A stretch of 64,000 nucleotides of DNA, from contig CAVRVD010000017.1 of assembly GCA_963724535.1 (NCBI GenBank), forward strand, positions 248,001 to 312,000. The letters are read 5' to 3'. This stretch comes from JADJPO01 sp963724535 (GTDB taxonomy: Bacteria; Actinomycetota; Actinomycetes; Actinomycetales; Kineosporiaceae). The notes beneath the pieces are model-generated. The model ran no database searches. It had not been told where the DNA came from and saw nothing but the letters and a program-made list of their open reading frames with translations. Of this stretch, positions 48,976-56,976 are shown in pieces (position 1 is the stretch's first letter; every line of letters starts with the position of its first letter). The translations under genes were made by a program, and so were the position numbers.

Positions 48976-49875
48976 CTAACCGGTGACGGCCCGCTCGACC
49001 ACGAGCTCCCGCCCGGGACGGCGTCGTGAGCTGACCACCAGGTAGACCAGCGCGCCGGCCCCGACCAGCACCGACGTCCACACGTTCAACCGCTGCCCGA
49101 GCACGATCTGGGCCTCGTCGACGCGCAGCAACTCGATCCACAACCGGCCGGCGGTGTAGAGCAGGACATAGAGGGCGAAGACCCGTCCGTGGCCCATCCG
49201 CCAGCGCCGGTCGGCCCACAGCAGGACGGCGCAGACCGCCAGGTTCCAGAGCATCTCGTAGGCGAACGTCGGGTGGTAGGCCCCTGCCTTCAGCACGGCC
49301 TGGCCGGCGGCGTCGGTGACCGCGCGGCCGGCGCCCTGGTCGAACTCGTGCACCTGCAGACCCCACGGCAGGTCGGTCGCCCGGCCGTACAGCTCGTTGT
49401 TGAACCAGTTGCCGAGTCGGCCGACCGCTTGGGCGGCGACGATCCCCGGGGCGATGGAGTCGGCCAGCGGAGCCAGCCGGACGCCGGCCCGGCGAGCCCC
49501 GATCCAGGCACCGACCCCGCCGAGGGCGACCGCGCCCCAGATGCCGAGCCCGCCGCGCCAGATCATCAGGGCCTCGACGGGGTCGCCACCGGCTCCGAAG
49601 TACGTCGGCCAGGAGCTCAGGACGTGGTAGATCCGCCCGCCGAGGATGCCGAACGGCACCATCCAGGCCGACACGTCGATGATCACGCCGGGGCGGCCGC
49701 CGCGAGCCTGCCAGCGCCGCTCCCCGATCCAGATCGCGAACACGATGCCCGCCAGGATGCACAGCGCGTAGGCCCGCAGCGGGATCGGGCCCAGGTACCA
49801 CACCGACTGGTCGGGGCTGGGGATGGTGCTCGGCAGGCTCCCCGGGGAGGTGCCCAGGACGGCGAGCGCCCTCAC
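48976..49875 (-). CDS. lgt: Phosphatidylglycerol-prolipoprotein diacylglyceryl transferase
   Basis: A 299-residue membrane enzyme that attaches diacylglycerol to lipobox cysteines, the step needed to mature the several lipoproteins encoded in this window. Signatures: PIPLRAYALCILAGI near the N-terminus, GGRIYHVLSSW, MIWRGGLGIWGAVALGG and the Lgt motif GRLGNWFNNELYGRATDLPWG, followed by HPTFAYEMLWN. The GTG start overlaps the trpA stop as GTGA, so lgt is coupled to the tryptophan genes, as in other actinobacteria. Confidence 0.96.
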   Translation of the reverse strand: MRALAVLGTSPGSLPSTIPSPDQSVWYLGPIPLRAYALCILAGIVFAIWIGERRWQARGGRPGVIIDVSAWMVPFGILGGRIYHVLSSWPTYFGAGGDPVEALMIWRGGLGIWGAVALGGVGAWIGARRAGVRLAPLADSIAPGIVAAQAVGRLGNWFNNELYGRATDLPWGLQVHEFDQGAGRAVTDAAGQAVLKAGAYHPTFAYEMLWNLAVCAVLLWADRRWRMGHGRVFALYVLLYTAGRLWIELLRVDEAQIVLGQRLNVWTSVLVGAGALVYLVVSSRRRPGRELVVERAVTG

Positions 49876-50687
49876 CCGGACCGGCCCCCGCGGACCCCGG
49901 CGGCCAGGTCGGTGGCCAAGGCGCGCACCGCGGCCACGCCGTCCCGTGCGGTGTCGGCGTCCGCGAGCGCCCGGACGAAGGCGGTGCCGACGATGACCCC
50001 GTCGGCGAACCGGGCGACCTCTGCGGCCTGCTCCCCGGTCGACACCCCGAGCCCGACGCAGACCCGTTGCGCGCCGGCCGCCCGGGCGCGGTCGACCAGC
50101 TCTGCGGCGTCGGTCCCGACCCGGTCCCGGATCCCGGTGACACCCATCGTGGAGGCGGCGTACACCCAGCCCCGGCAGGTTCGGGCGGCCAGCTCCAACC
50201 GGTCCGGCGTGGACGACGGGGCGACCAGGAAGACCCGTTCCAGGTCGTAGGTGTCGCTGGCCGCAACCCAGTCGGCGGCCTCGTCCGGGATCAGGTCGGG
50301 CGTGATCACCCCACAACCGCCGGATCCGGCCAGGTCCTTGGCGAAGGCGGCCACCCCGTACCGGTCGACGAGGTTCCAGTAGCTCATCACCAGCACCGCA
50401 GCGCCGCTGGCGGCCAGGTCCTCGACCACCCGAAAGGTGTCGACGAGTCGGGTCCCGCCGCGCAGGGCGGCGGCCACGGCCGCGGCGATCACCGGACCGT
50501 CCATCAGCGGGTCGGAGTAGGGCGGCCCCATCTCCAGGACGTCGGCGCCGCCCTCGACCGCGGCCCGGGCCGCCGCCAGCGAGGTGGGCAGGTCCGGGTA
50601 CCCGACCGGCAGGTAGGCGACAAGGGCGGCGCGGCCCTCGGCGCGGGCGGAGTCGATGGCCTGTGCCGACGTCCGCGAGGCGGTCAC
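49872..50687 (-). CDS. trpA: Tryptophan synthase alpha chain
   Basis: A 271-residue TIM barrel that cleaves indole-3-glycerol phosphate to indole. The catalytic Glu lies in VLEMGPPYSDPLMDGPVIAA, and the catalytic Asp in the same segment (MDGP). VYAASTMGVTGIRDRVG and VGLGVSTGEQAAEVARFADG form the phosphate site. The GTG start overlaps the trpB stop (GTGA), and its own stop overlaps the lgt start. Confidence 0.97.
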   Translation of the reverse strand: MTASRTSAQAIDSARAEGRAALVAYLPVGYPDLPTSLAAARAAVEGGADVLEMGPPYSDPLMDGPVIAAAVAAALRGGTRLVDTFRVVEDLAASGAAVLVMSYWNLVDRYGVAAFAKDLAGSGGCGVITPDLIPDEAADWVAASDTYDLERVFLVAPSSTPDRLELAARTCRGWVYAASTMGVTGIRDRVGTDAAELVDRARAAGAQRVCVGLGVSTGEQAAEVARFADGVIVGTAFVRALADADTARDGVAAVRALATDLAAGVRGGRSG

Positions 50688-51949
50688 GGAGTGGACCCGT
50701 CGGCACCGCCGTCGATGCCGAACCAGTCGGCGGCGGTGGCGACGTCCTTGTCGCCGCGACCGGACAGGTTGACCAGCACCACGCCGTCCGGGCCCAACCG
50801 GCGGCCCTCCCGGATCGCGCCGGCCAGGGCGTGGGCACTCTCGATGGCCGGGATGATCCCCTCGGTGCGGCACAGCAGGCGGAAGGCCTGCATCGCCTCG
50901 GCGTCGGTGACCGGCTCGTACCGAGCTCGACCGATCTCGGCCAACCAGGAGTGCTCCGGACCGACTCCGGGATAGTCCAGTCCGGCCGAGATCGAGTGGC
51001 TCTCGACGGTCTGGCCGTCGGCATCCTGGAGGATGAAGGTGCGGCTGCCGTGCAGCACCCCCGACGATCCACCGGTGATGGACGCCGCGTGCCGGCCGGT
51101 CGCCACGCCGTCCCCGGCGGCCTCCAGACCGACCAGCTCGACACCGGCGTCGTCGAGAAAGGCGTCGAAGATGCCGATCGCGTTGGAACCGCCACCGACG
51201 CAGGCGGTCACCACGTCGGGCAGCCGGCCGACGAGGTCCATCACCTGCTGCCTGGCCTCCCGGCCGATCACCCGGTGGAAGTCGCGGACCATGCTGGGGA
51301 ACGGATGCGGTCCAGCCACCGTACCGATCAGGTAGTGGGTGGTGGCGACGTTGGTGACCCAGTCCCGCATCGCCTCGTTCATCGCGTCCTTGAGGGTCCG
51401 CGAGCCACTGGTCACCGGGACGACTCGGGCCCCGAGCAGTTCCATCCGGGCCACGTTGAGGGCCTGGCGGCGCGTGTCCTCCTCGCCCATGTAGACGACG
51501 CACTCGAGGTCGAACAGGGTGGCCGCAGTCGCGGTGGCCACGCCGTGCTGGCCGGCGCCGGTCTCGGCGATCACGCGGGTCTTGCCCATCCGCCGGGTGA
51601 GCAGGGCCTGGCCCAACACGTTGTTGATCTTGTGGGAGCCGGTGTGGTTGAGGTCCTCGCGCTTGAGCAGGATCCGGGCGCCGCCGGCGTGCGCGGCGAA
51701 CCGGGGGGCCTCGGTCAGCAGGCTGGGCCGCCCGGTGTAGGTGCGGTGCAGCGCCTCGAGCTCGGCGGCGAAGGCCGGGTCGGCCACTGCCCGCGCGTAC
51801 TCGGCCTCGAGCTCGTCCAGGGCAGCGACCAGGGCCTCGGGCACGAACCGGCCGCCGAAGCGACCGTAGTAGGGGCCGGTCTGCTCCGAGAGCCGGACAC
51901 TGCTCTGTGCGGTCGGGGGCCGCGCCGTGCCGGGGGCCTGCGCCGTCAC
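50684..51949 (-). CDS. trpB: Tryptophan synthase beta chain
   Basis: A 421-residue PLP enzyme that joins indole and serine. The PLP lysine is in LNHTGSHKINNVLGQALL, the phosphate loop is VGGGSNAIGIFDAF, and the N-terminal GPYYGRFGGRFVPEALV and AETGAGQHGVATATAAT are family signatures. A 20-residue Ala/Pro-rich leader precedes the core. The GTG start overlaps the trpC stop by 4 bases, and the pattern repeats at trpA, so the three are co-translated. Confidence 0.98.
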   Translation of the reverse strand: MTAQAPGTARPPTAQSSVRLSEQTGPYYGRFGGRFVPEALVAALDELEAEYARAVADPAFAAELEALHRTYTGRPSLLTEAPRFAAHAGGARILLKREDLNHTGSHKINNVLGQALLTRRMGKTRVIAETGAGQHGVATATAATLFDLECVVYMGEEDTRRQALNVARMELLGARVVPVTSGSRTLKDAMNEAMRDWVTNVATTHYLIGTVAGPHPFPSMVRDFHRVIGREARQQVMDLVGRLPDVVTACVGGGSNAIGIFDAFLDDAGVELVGLEAAGDGVATGRHAASITGGSSGVLHGSRTFILQDADGQTVESHSISAGLDYPGVGPEHSWLAEIGRARYEPVTDAEAMQAFRLLCRTEGIIPAIESAHALAGAIREGRRLGPDGVVLVNLSGRGDKDVATAADWFGIDGGADGSTP

Positions 51950-52758
51950 TTGCGGGCCGTCCGCAGGGCAGGGTGGGCCCCGGCGGCAACGAGGTCGGCC
52001 ACAGCGCTGCGCGGGTTCTTGCCGGTGACCAGGCTCTCCCCGACCAGGACGGCGTGCGCCCCGGCCCGGGCGAAGGACAGCACGTCGTGCGGGCCCCGCA
52101 CCCCGGACTCCGCCACCCGCACCACACCGTCCGGAACCAGCGGGGCGACCCGGGCGAACTGCTTACGGTCGACGTGCAGGGTCCGCAGGTCGCGACAGTT
52201 GATCCCGATCACCCGGGCGCCGGCGTCCACCGCCCGCGGCACCTCCTCGGCGTCGTGTACCTCGACCAGCGCCGTCATGCCGAGCGAGTGCACCCGTTCG
52301 ACGAGGGAGACCAGGGCTTCCTGCTCCAGCGCCGCGACGATGAGCAGGACCATGTCGGCCCCCGCCGCTCGGGCCTCCCACACCTGATAGGCCGAGACGA
52401 TGAAGTCCTTGCGCAACACCGGCACGTCGACCGCGCGTCGCACCGACTCGAGGTCCTCGATGCTGCCGCCGAACCTACGTCGCTCGGTGAGCACGCTGAT
52501 CACGCTGGCGCCGCCGGCCTCGTAGTCCCGGGCCAGCGCGGCCGGGTCGGCGATCGCCGCCAGCGCCCCCTTGCTCGGGCTGGACCGCTTGACCTCGGCG
52601 ATCACCCGGACGGCGTCGCTGTCCTTCAGCACCGACAAGGCCGGCAGCGCAGCGGGTCGCCGTTGGGCACGCTCGCGCAGCTCGTCCAGCGGAACGGCCT
52701 GCTGTCGTTCGACGAGGTCGTCTCGTACCCCCGAGATGATGTCGTCGAGGACGGTCAC
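51946..52758 (-). CDS. trpC: Indole-3-glycerol phosphate synthase
   Basis: A protein of 270 residues that closes the indole ring in tryptophan synthesis. Motifs: VIAEVKRSSPSKGALA (catalytic lysine), SVLTERRRFGGSIEDL, VLRKDFIVSAYQVWEARAAG and GINCRDLRTLHVD, with VAESGVRGPHDVLSFARAG at the end. GTG at 52758 is preferred over TTG one codon upstream because AGGGGG lies about 6 bases before it. A 204-base gap to the HGxxPAAW gene may hold an internal promoter; I saw no Trp-rich leader peptide. Confidence 0.96.
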   Translation of the reverse strand: MTVLDDIISGVRDDLVERQQAVPLDELRERAQRRPAALPALSVLKDSDAVRVIAEVKRSSPSKGALAAIADPAALARDYEAGGASVISVLTERRRFGGSIEDLESVRRAVDVPVLRKDFIVSAYQVWEARAAGADMVLLIVAALEQEALVSLVERVHSLGMTALVEVHDAEEVPRAVDAGARVIGINCRDLRTLHVDRKQFARVAPLVPDGVVRVAESGVRGPHDVLSFARAGAHAVLVGESLVTGKNPRSAVADLVAAGAHPALRTARK

Positions 52759-52962
52759 CAAGGCCCCCTATCCGCGGTCAGCACGCCACGATGGTACCTA
52801 GCCGTTCTGGTGGTCCGGGAATCGCCGGCCTCGGTGGTCCGCTGCGACACGGCTGACCCGCATGCCGACCAGCCCGACCGCCGAGCAGCCCGACGGCACG
52901 CCACAGGTCCGCCTGGCGTCCCGACTGAGGTGCGCGGACTCGGACGTGCCGGCGCCGTGACG

Positions 52963-53226
52963 TCAGCGGTCGGGGTCGGGGCGGGCGGCGGCCTGGGCGC
53001 CGTAGCCCATCGCGGCAAGCACCTTGCCGGCCACCGCACCGAGGACAACCACCACAGCACCGACGACGAACAGCGAGACACTGCTCATCAGCACGGCAGC
53101 CGACATGATCAACGAACCAATCATGATCACGATGACGCTCGTCCACGCCGCCGTGCTGTTGCCGTGGCCCTGCTGGTGCTCGTGCACCTCGCCGTCATCG
53201 GTCCGGCGGCTCGCGCTGTCGGCCAT
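52963..53226 (-). CDS. HGxxPAAW-family small membrane protein
   Basis: An 87-residue protein with a hydrophilic N-terminus carrying EHQQGHGNSTAAW, which fits the HGxxPAAW signature except that Pro is Thr, then two membrane helices (about residues 29-49 and 53-70) and a short basic tail. The family is common beside trp genes in actinobacteria and has no known function. It lies 19 bases after the trp-associated membrane protein on the same strand and is probably in the same transcript. Confidence 0.85.
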   Translation of the reverse strand: MADSASRRTDDGEVHEHQQGHGNSTAAWTSVIVIMIGSLIMSAAVLMSSVSLFVVGAVVVVLGAVAGKVLAAMGYGAQAAARPDPDR

Positions 53227-53245
53227 GGGTCTCCCTTCGCCGGAG

Positions 53246-53944
53246 TCATTCTGGCAGGTCGGTCCCGGAGCCGGAAGGTGGGGTCGGTCCTCCAGACGGA
53301 CGAGCGGAACCGGGCTCGCGCCGGGTGGGATCCTCCCCCCGGTCCAGGGCGGCCCAGGTGTGCGTGACGCCGTCCTGGGCCGCCCCCGGACGGGTCGGCG
53401 ACTCGCGGCGGACCGGCGACTCGGGACTGGCCGAGGTCCGATCGAAGCGGCTGGCGGCCGCGGACCGGGACGGGGTGATCCGCCACGCCGCGGCGGCCGA
53501 GCCCAGCAGCAGCAGGCCGCCCAGCAGGGCCGTGGCGGCGAGTGGCCGTACCCCGACGGTCTCGAACTCGACCGTCGTCACGGCGCTCTGCTGGCCGGCG
53601 ACCCGGCTCAGAGCCGGACGGGGGTCGACCAGCACCGAAGCGACCAGGGCCAGGATGGCGGCGCCGCACCCGCCGAGCAGGACGGCGAGCAGCCGGGCTG
53701 CGGTGGGTCCAGCGAGCAGCAGAGCTGCGGCGGCCGCGGCGGCCACCAGGGCAAGGGCGGGGACGGCAGGCGCCAGGTCAGCGCCGTCGGCGGCCAGCTC
53801 GGCCGACCCGGTGGCCGCAGCGGCGACGAACCGGCCCTGCACCCAGGTCAGGCTCGCCGCGCCGAGCACCGCTGCGGACCCGGCCAGGGCGAGCACCGGC
53901 GCGGCACGCCGTCCGGTCATCGCGGTCATGGCCCCCGCGGTCAT
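53246..53944 (-). CDS. Tryptophan biosynthesis-associated membrane protein (TIGR02234-like)
   Basis: A 232-residue integral membrane protein with four helices (about residues 12-30, 52-75, 79-100 and 130-152). It contains GAASLTWVQGRF, typical of the family found beside trpE in actinobacteria. A hydrophilic, Arg/Ser/Pro-rich tail of about 75 residues follows. The ATG overlaps the trpE stop as ATGA, so it is coupled to anthranilate synthase. The biochemical role is unknown; membrane transport or sensing of tryptophan has only context behind it. Confidence 0.88.
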   Translation of the reverse strand: MTAGAMTAMTGRRAAPVLALAGSAAVLGAASLTWVQGRFVAAAATGSAELAADGADLAPAVPALALVAAAAAAALLLAGPTAARLLAVLLGGCGAAILALVASVLVDPRPALSRVAGQQSAVTTVEFETVGVRPLAATALLGGLLLLGSAAAAWRITPSRSAAASRFDRTSASPESPVRRESPTRPGAAQDGVTHTWAALDRGEDPTRREPGSARPSGGPTPPSGSGTDLPE

Positions 53945-55491
53945 CGGGGGGAGGCGAGGGTCGCGGCGGTGGCGACCGCCCGCAGAGCTGCCGCCGCCTT
54001 GTCCCGGCACTCCTCGTGCTCGCGCGCCGGGACCGAGTCGGCCACGATGCCGGCACCCGCCTGGACGTGGGCGACGCCTTCGCGCAGCAGTGCGGTCCGG
54101 ATCGCGATCGCCATGTCCATGTCCCCGGCCAGGTCGAAGTAGCCGACCACGCCGCCGTACAGGCCGCGGCGGACCGGTTCGAGCTCCTCGATCATCTCCA
54201 TGGCCCGCGGCTTGGGGGCCCCGGACAGGGTGCCGGCCGGGAAGGTCGCGGTGAGCACGTCGTAGGCGCTGCGCCGCGGCGCCAGGTCGCCCTCGACCAC
54301 CGAGACCATATGCATCACGTGGCTGTACCGCTCCACAGTCATGAGGTCCACCACCTCGACCGAGCCGGGCAGGCAGACCCGGCCGAGGTCGTTGCGGGCC
54401 AGGTCGACGAGCATGATGTGCTCGGCCCGCTCCTTGGGGTCGGCGAGCAGGTCGTCGGCGAGCGCGTTGTCCTCGGCCGCGGTGGCCCCGCGCCACCGGG
54501 TGCCGGCGATCGGGTGGGTGACCACCCGGCCACCGGTGACGGTGACCAGCGCCTCCGGGCTGGACCCGACCACGTCCAGTCGCCGGCCCTGCGCGTCCAG
54601 GGTGCGGTAGAGGTACATGTACGGGCTCGGGTTGGAGGCCCGCAGGATTCGGTAGACGTCGAGCGCGTCGGCCGGGCAGTCCAGGTCGAACCGCTGAGCC
54701 AGGACCACCTGGAACACCTCGCCGTCGCGGATACCCTCCTTGCCGGCCTTGACCGCCTGCACGTACTCCTCCGGGGTGCTGCGGCACACCGGGTCCGGCT
54801 CGACAGCGGCGTGCACGGCAACGGTGCTCGGCGCGGGGACGACGAGCTGGCGGGTCATCCGGTCCAGCCGGGCCACCGCGTCGGCCCAGGCATCGTCAAC
54901 CCTCTCGTCGGTGCCGTCGTGGTTGACCGCGTTGGCGATCAGCCGCAGGGTGGCGTCACTGTGGTCGAGCACGGCCAGGTCAGTGGCCAGGCTCATCGAC
55001 AGCTCGGGCAGTCCGAGGTCGTCGACGGGTGGGTCGGCGACGGGTGGGATCGGCTCCCAACGCCGCACCGCGTCCCAGGAGACGAAGCCGACCAGCCCAC
55101 CGGTCAGCGGCGGCAGCGCCGGGGCGGCCAGGTCGGCGCCGTCCAGGCGGGGGGTGCCGAGCACCTCGAGGGTGCGGCGCAGTGCGGTGAGCGGGTCACC
55201 GTCGACGGGCAGGCCGACCGGCGGCTGCCCGATCCAGTGCGCCTCGCCGTCCCGGCTGGTCAGGGTTGCGGCACTGGCGGCGCCGACGATGCTCCACCGC
55301 GACCACACCCCCTGCTCGGCGGACTCCAGCAGGAACGTCCCCGGCCGGTCGCCGGAGAGCTTGCGGTACACCCCGATCGGGGTCTCCCCGTCGGCGAGGA
55401 ACCGGCGAGTCACCGGGATCACCCGGCGGTCTCGGGCCAGACGGCGGAAGGTGGCCAGGTCGGGCCAGGTCACGCCCAGGTCGCCGCTCAC
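53941..55491 (-). CDS. trpE: Anthranilate synthase component I
   Basis: A 516-residue chorismate-using enzyme that makes anthranilate, the first committed step to tryptophan. The N-terminal domain contains LLESAEQGVWSRWSIVG, where LLES is part of the tryptophan feedback site. Catalytic motifs: SPEALVTVTGGRVVTHPIAGTRWRG-type sequence, HIMLVDLARNDLGRV and TFPAGTLSGAPKPRAMEMI. The glutamine amidotransferase subunit (trpG) is not adjacent. GTG overlaps the hisI stop (GTGA); the frame upstream is the shadow of hisI repeats. Confidence 0.96.
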   Translation of the reverse strand: MSGDLGVTWPDLATFRRLARDRRVIPVTRRFLADGETPIGVYRKLSGDRPGTFLLESAEQGVWSRWSIVGAASAATLTSRDGEAHWIGQPPVGLPVDGDPLTALRRTLEVLGTPRLDGADLAAPALPPLTGGLVGFVSWDAVRRWEPIPPVADPPVDDLGLPELSMSLATDLAVLDHSDATLRLIANAVNHDGTDERVDDAWADAVARLDRMTRQLVVPAPSTVAVHAAVEPDPVCRSTPEEYVQAVKAGKEGIRDGEVFQVVLAQRFDLDCPADALDVYRILRASNPSPYMYLYRTLDAQGRRLDVVGSSPEALVTVTGGRVVTHPIAGTRWRGATAAEDNALADDLLADPKERAEHIMLVDLARNDLGRVCLPGSVEVVDLMTVERYSHVMHMVSVVEGDLAPRRSAYDVLTATFPAGTLSGAPKPRAMEMIEELEPVRRGLYGGVVGYFDLAGDMDMAIAIRTALLREGVAHVQAGAGIVADSVPAREHEECRDKAAAALRAVATAATLASPR

Positions 55492-55937
55492 CGGACCCCC
55501 TCGCTCTCGGCGTCCTGAGCGGCCACGTCCTGAGCGGCCACGTCCTGAGCGGCCACGTCCTGGTCGGCCACGTCCTGGTCGGCAGGGCCGGTCACCACCG
55601 CGAACCCGCCGGAGTCGAAGCACGAGCGCAGCCCGGTGTGACAGGCCGCACCCACCTGATCGACGCTGACCAGCAGCGCATCCCCGTCGCAGTCGACGTG
55701 AACGGCCTTGACGAACTGGACATGGCCGGAGGTGTCGCCCTTGCGCCAGTACTCACCCCGGCTGCGGCTGAAGAAGGTGACCCGCCCGGTGCTCAGAGTG
55801 CGGTGCAGCGCCTCGTCGTCCATCCAGCCGACCATGAGCACCTCACCGGTGTCGTGCTGCTGGACGACGGCACAGACCAGCCCGGCGGCGTCACGGCGCA
55901 GCCGGGCAGCGATGTCGGGGGCGAGCTGGCCGGTCAC
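55488..55937 (-). CDS. hisI: Phosphoribosyl-AMP cyclohydrolase with repeat tail
   Basis: A 149-residue enzyme for the third step of histidine synthesis. Core motifs: LVCAVVQQHDTGEVLMVGWMD, RVTFFSRSRGEYWRKGDTSG and the metal ligands VHVDCDGDALLVSVDQ and ACHTGLRSCF. After the normal end the protein carries a tail of QDVAA/QDVAD pentapeptides from a 15-bp tandem repeat. GTG at 55937 is preferred because AGGA lies 8 bases before it and the core starts at the usual distance; an in-frame ATG at 55982 would add 15 residues. The stop overlaps trpE. Confidence 0.94.
   Translation of the reverse strand: MTGQLAPDIAARLRRDAAGLVCAVVQQHDTGEVLMVGWMDDEALHRTLSTGRVTFFSRSRGEYWRKGDTSGHVQFVKAVHVDCDGDALLVSVDQVGAACHTGLRSCFDSGGFAVVTGPADQDVADQDVAAQDVAAQDVAAQDAESEGVR
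55511..55584. repeat. 15-bp tandem repeat inside the hisI 3' end
   Basis: Five consecutive copies of CGTCCTGAGCGGCCA (plus strand), the last two with TGGTC in place of TGAGC and the final one missing a base or two. The period is five codons, so copy-number change would keep the hisI frame and only alter the QDVAx tail. The array ends 20-25 bases before the trpE start. Confidence 0.9.
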
Positions 55938-56074
55938 GGCCTCGTTCCTGTCACCCCTCGATCCTGTCACCCCCGGTGACATCGCTCACCCCGGTCGTCT
56001 GCCACTGGGTGCCACGGCGCGGGGCGGGCGACGGCGCGATGCGCCCCTGCCGGGGTGGCTGGTAGACAGAGGAC

Positions 56075-56707
56075 ATGAGCGGACACAGCGCCCAGGAGCG
56101 ACAGGCTCTGGTCGAGGCCCTACTGGCGGCCGGACCGGATGCGCCCACCCTATGCGAGGGCTGGACAGCGCAGGACCTGGCCGCGCATCTGGTGGTACGC
56201 GAGCGCCGCCCTGACGCCGCCGTCGGCGTCGTGGTGCCGTTCCTGTCAGGTCGGGCCGAGAAGGTGCGCAAGGAGTACGCGGCCAAGGGCTTCGACGACC
56301 TGGTCGAGCGGGTGCGCACCGGTCCGCCGCCCACCAGCCCGTTCGCACTTCCCGGGGTGGACGAGAAGGCCAACCTGGTGGAGCACTTCGTGCACTGTGA
56401 GGACGTCCGCCGCGGCACCCCCGGCTGGACGCCACGCAACCTGCCGGTCGACCTGAACGAAGCCCTGTGGAAGCAGCTGTCCCGGGTGGCCCGGCTGGCC
56501 CTGCGGCGAAGCCCGGTCCCGGTCCGGCTGATCCGCCCGGACGGCGCCGAGATCGCCACCGGCTCCTCCGGGGTCCCGGTGAAGCTGCACGGCGAGGTCG
56601 GCGAGCTGGTGCTGTACGTCTACGGCCGGACGACCGCCTGCCGGGTTGAGACCACTGGTCCTGAAGAGCAGGTGGCCGCGTTCCGGGCGACGAAGCTGGG
56701 CATCTGA
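56075..56707 (+). CDS. TIGR03085-family protein (DinB/maleylpyruvate isomerase-like fold)
   Basis: A 210-residue actinobacterial protein. The N-terminal four-helix region has the metal-type pattern TLCEGWTAQDLAAHLVVRE near residues 25-43 and ANLVEHFVHCEDVRRG near residue 100, whose histidines could bind a metal as in mycothiol-dependent maleylpyruvate isomerase. The second half (LIRPDGAEIATGSSGVPVKL, ELVLYVYGRTTA) resembles the SCP-2-like part found in relatives. The function is unknown. It is on the opposite strand between hisF and hisI, which it separates. GAGG lies just before the ATG. Confidence 0.88.
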   Translation: MSGHSAQERQALVEALLAAGPDAPTLCEGWTAQDLAAHLVVRERRPDAAVGVVVPFLSGRAEKVRKEYAAKGFDDLVERVRTGPPPTSPFALPGVDEKANLVEHFVHCEDVRRGTPGWTPRNLPVDLNEALWKQLSRVARLALRRSPVPVRLIRPDGAEIATGSSGVPVKLHGEVGELVLYVYGRTTACRVETTGPEEQVAAFRATKLGI

Positions 56708-56736
56708 ACGCTGGGCATCTGAACGCTGGGCATCTG
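56696..56736. repeat. 15-bp tandem repeat across the end of the TIGR03085 gene
   Basis: CTGGGCATCTGAACG occurs twice in tandem (56696-56710 and 56711-56725), followed by a partial third copy (CTGGGCATCTG, 56726-56736). The first copy contains the gene's stop codon, so the 3' end has been duplicated downstream, probably by replication slippage. Confidence 0.9.
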
Positions 56737-56768
56737 CAGGGGCCCCTGCCACCGGCTGCCACCGGCTG

Positions 56769-56932
56769 GCACCCACATCGGCACACACTGATCTGCACAC
56801 CCACCCCACCAGGCCACCGTGAAGATCAGCGTGCACACCAGCGGCTGCCCCAGCACCCACATCGGCACACACTGATCTGCACACCCACACCAGCAGGCCA
56901 CCGTGAAGATCAGCGTGCGCACCAGCGGCTGC
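56769..56932. repeat. Duplicated 80-bp palindromic intergenic element
   Basis: Two 80-base units, 56769-56848 and 56853-56932, differ at only 3 positions and are separated by 4 bases. Each holds an imperfect inverted repeat: CACACTGATCT (56784-56794; 56868-56878) against AGATCAGCGTG (56823-56833; 56907-56917), 10 of 11 pairs, around a 28-base C/A-rich loop. The layout resembles REP/BIME elements. It fills most of the 269 bases between converging TIGR03085 and hisF genes, so it may also act in termination. Confidence 0.85.
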
Positions 56933-56976
56933 GGCGACGCCTGGAGCGGTGCACGCGGGCCAACATCCGACGCCGG

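Noticed and set aside
48851..50266. Apparent fusion of gltB with upstream sequence (1996-codon frame)
   Set aside because: The extra N-terminal part is the shadow of lgt and trpA; the true start has GAGGTG upstream and the amidotransferase Cys follows at the expected distance.
52759..52962. Tryptophan attenuator leader before trpC
   Set aside because: No short ATG/GTG frame with consecutive Trp codons and no terminator-like hairpin with alternative pairing was seen.
56620..56922. 100-codon minus-strand frame through the 80-bp repeats (contains LIFTVAWW twice)
   Set aside because: The coding look comes from the duplicated repeat; no ribosome-binding site and Cys/Trp-rich composition unlike real genes here.
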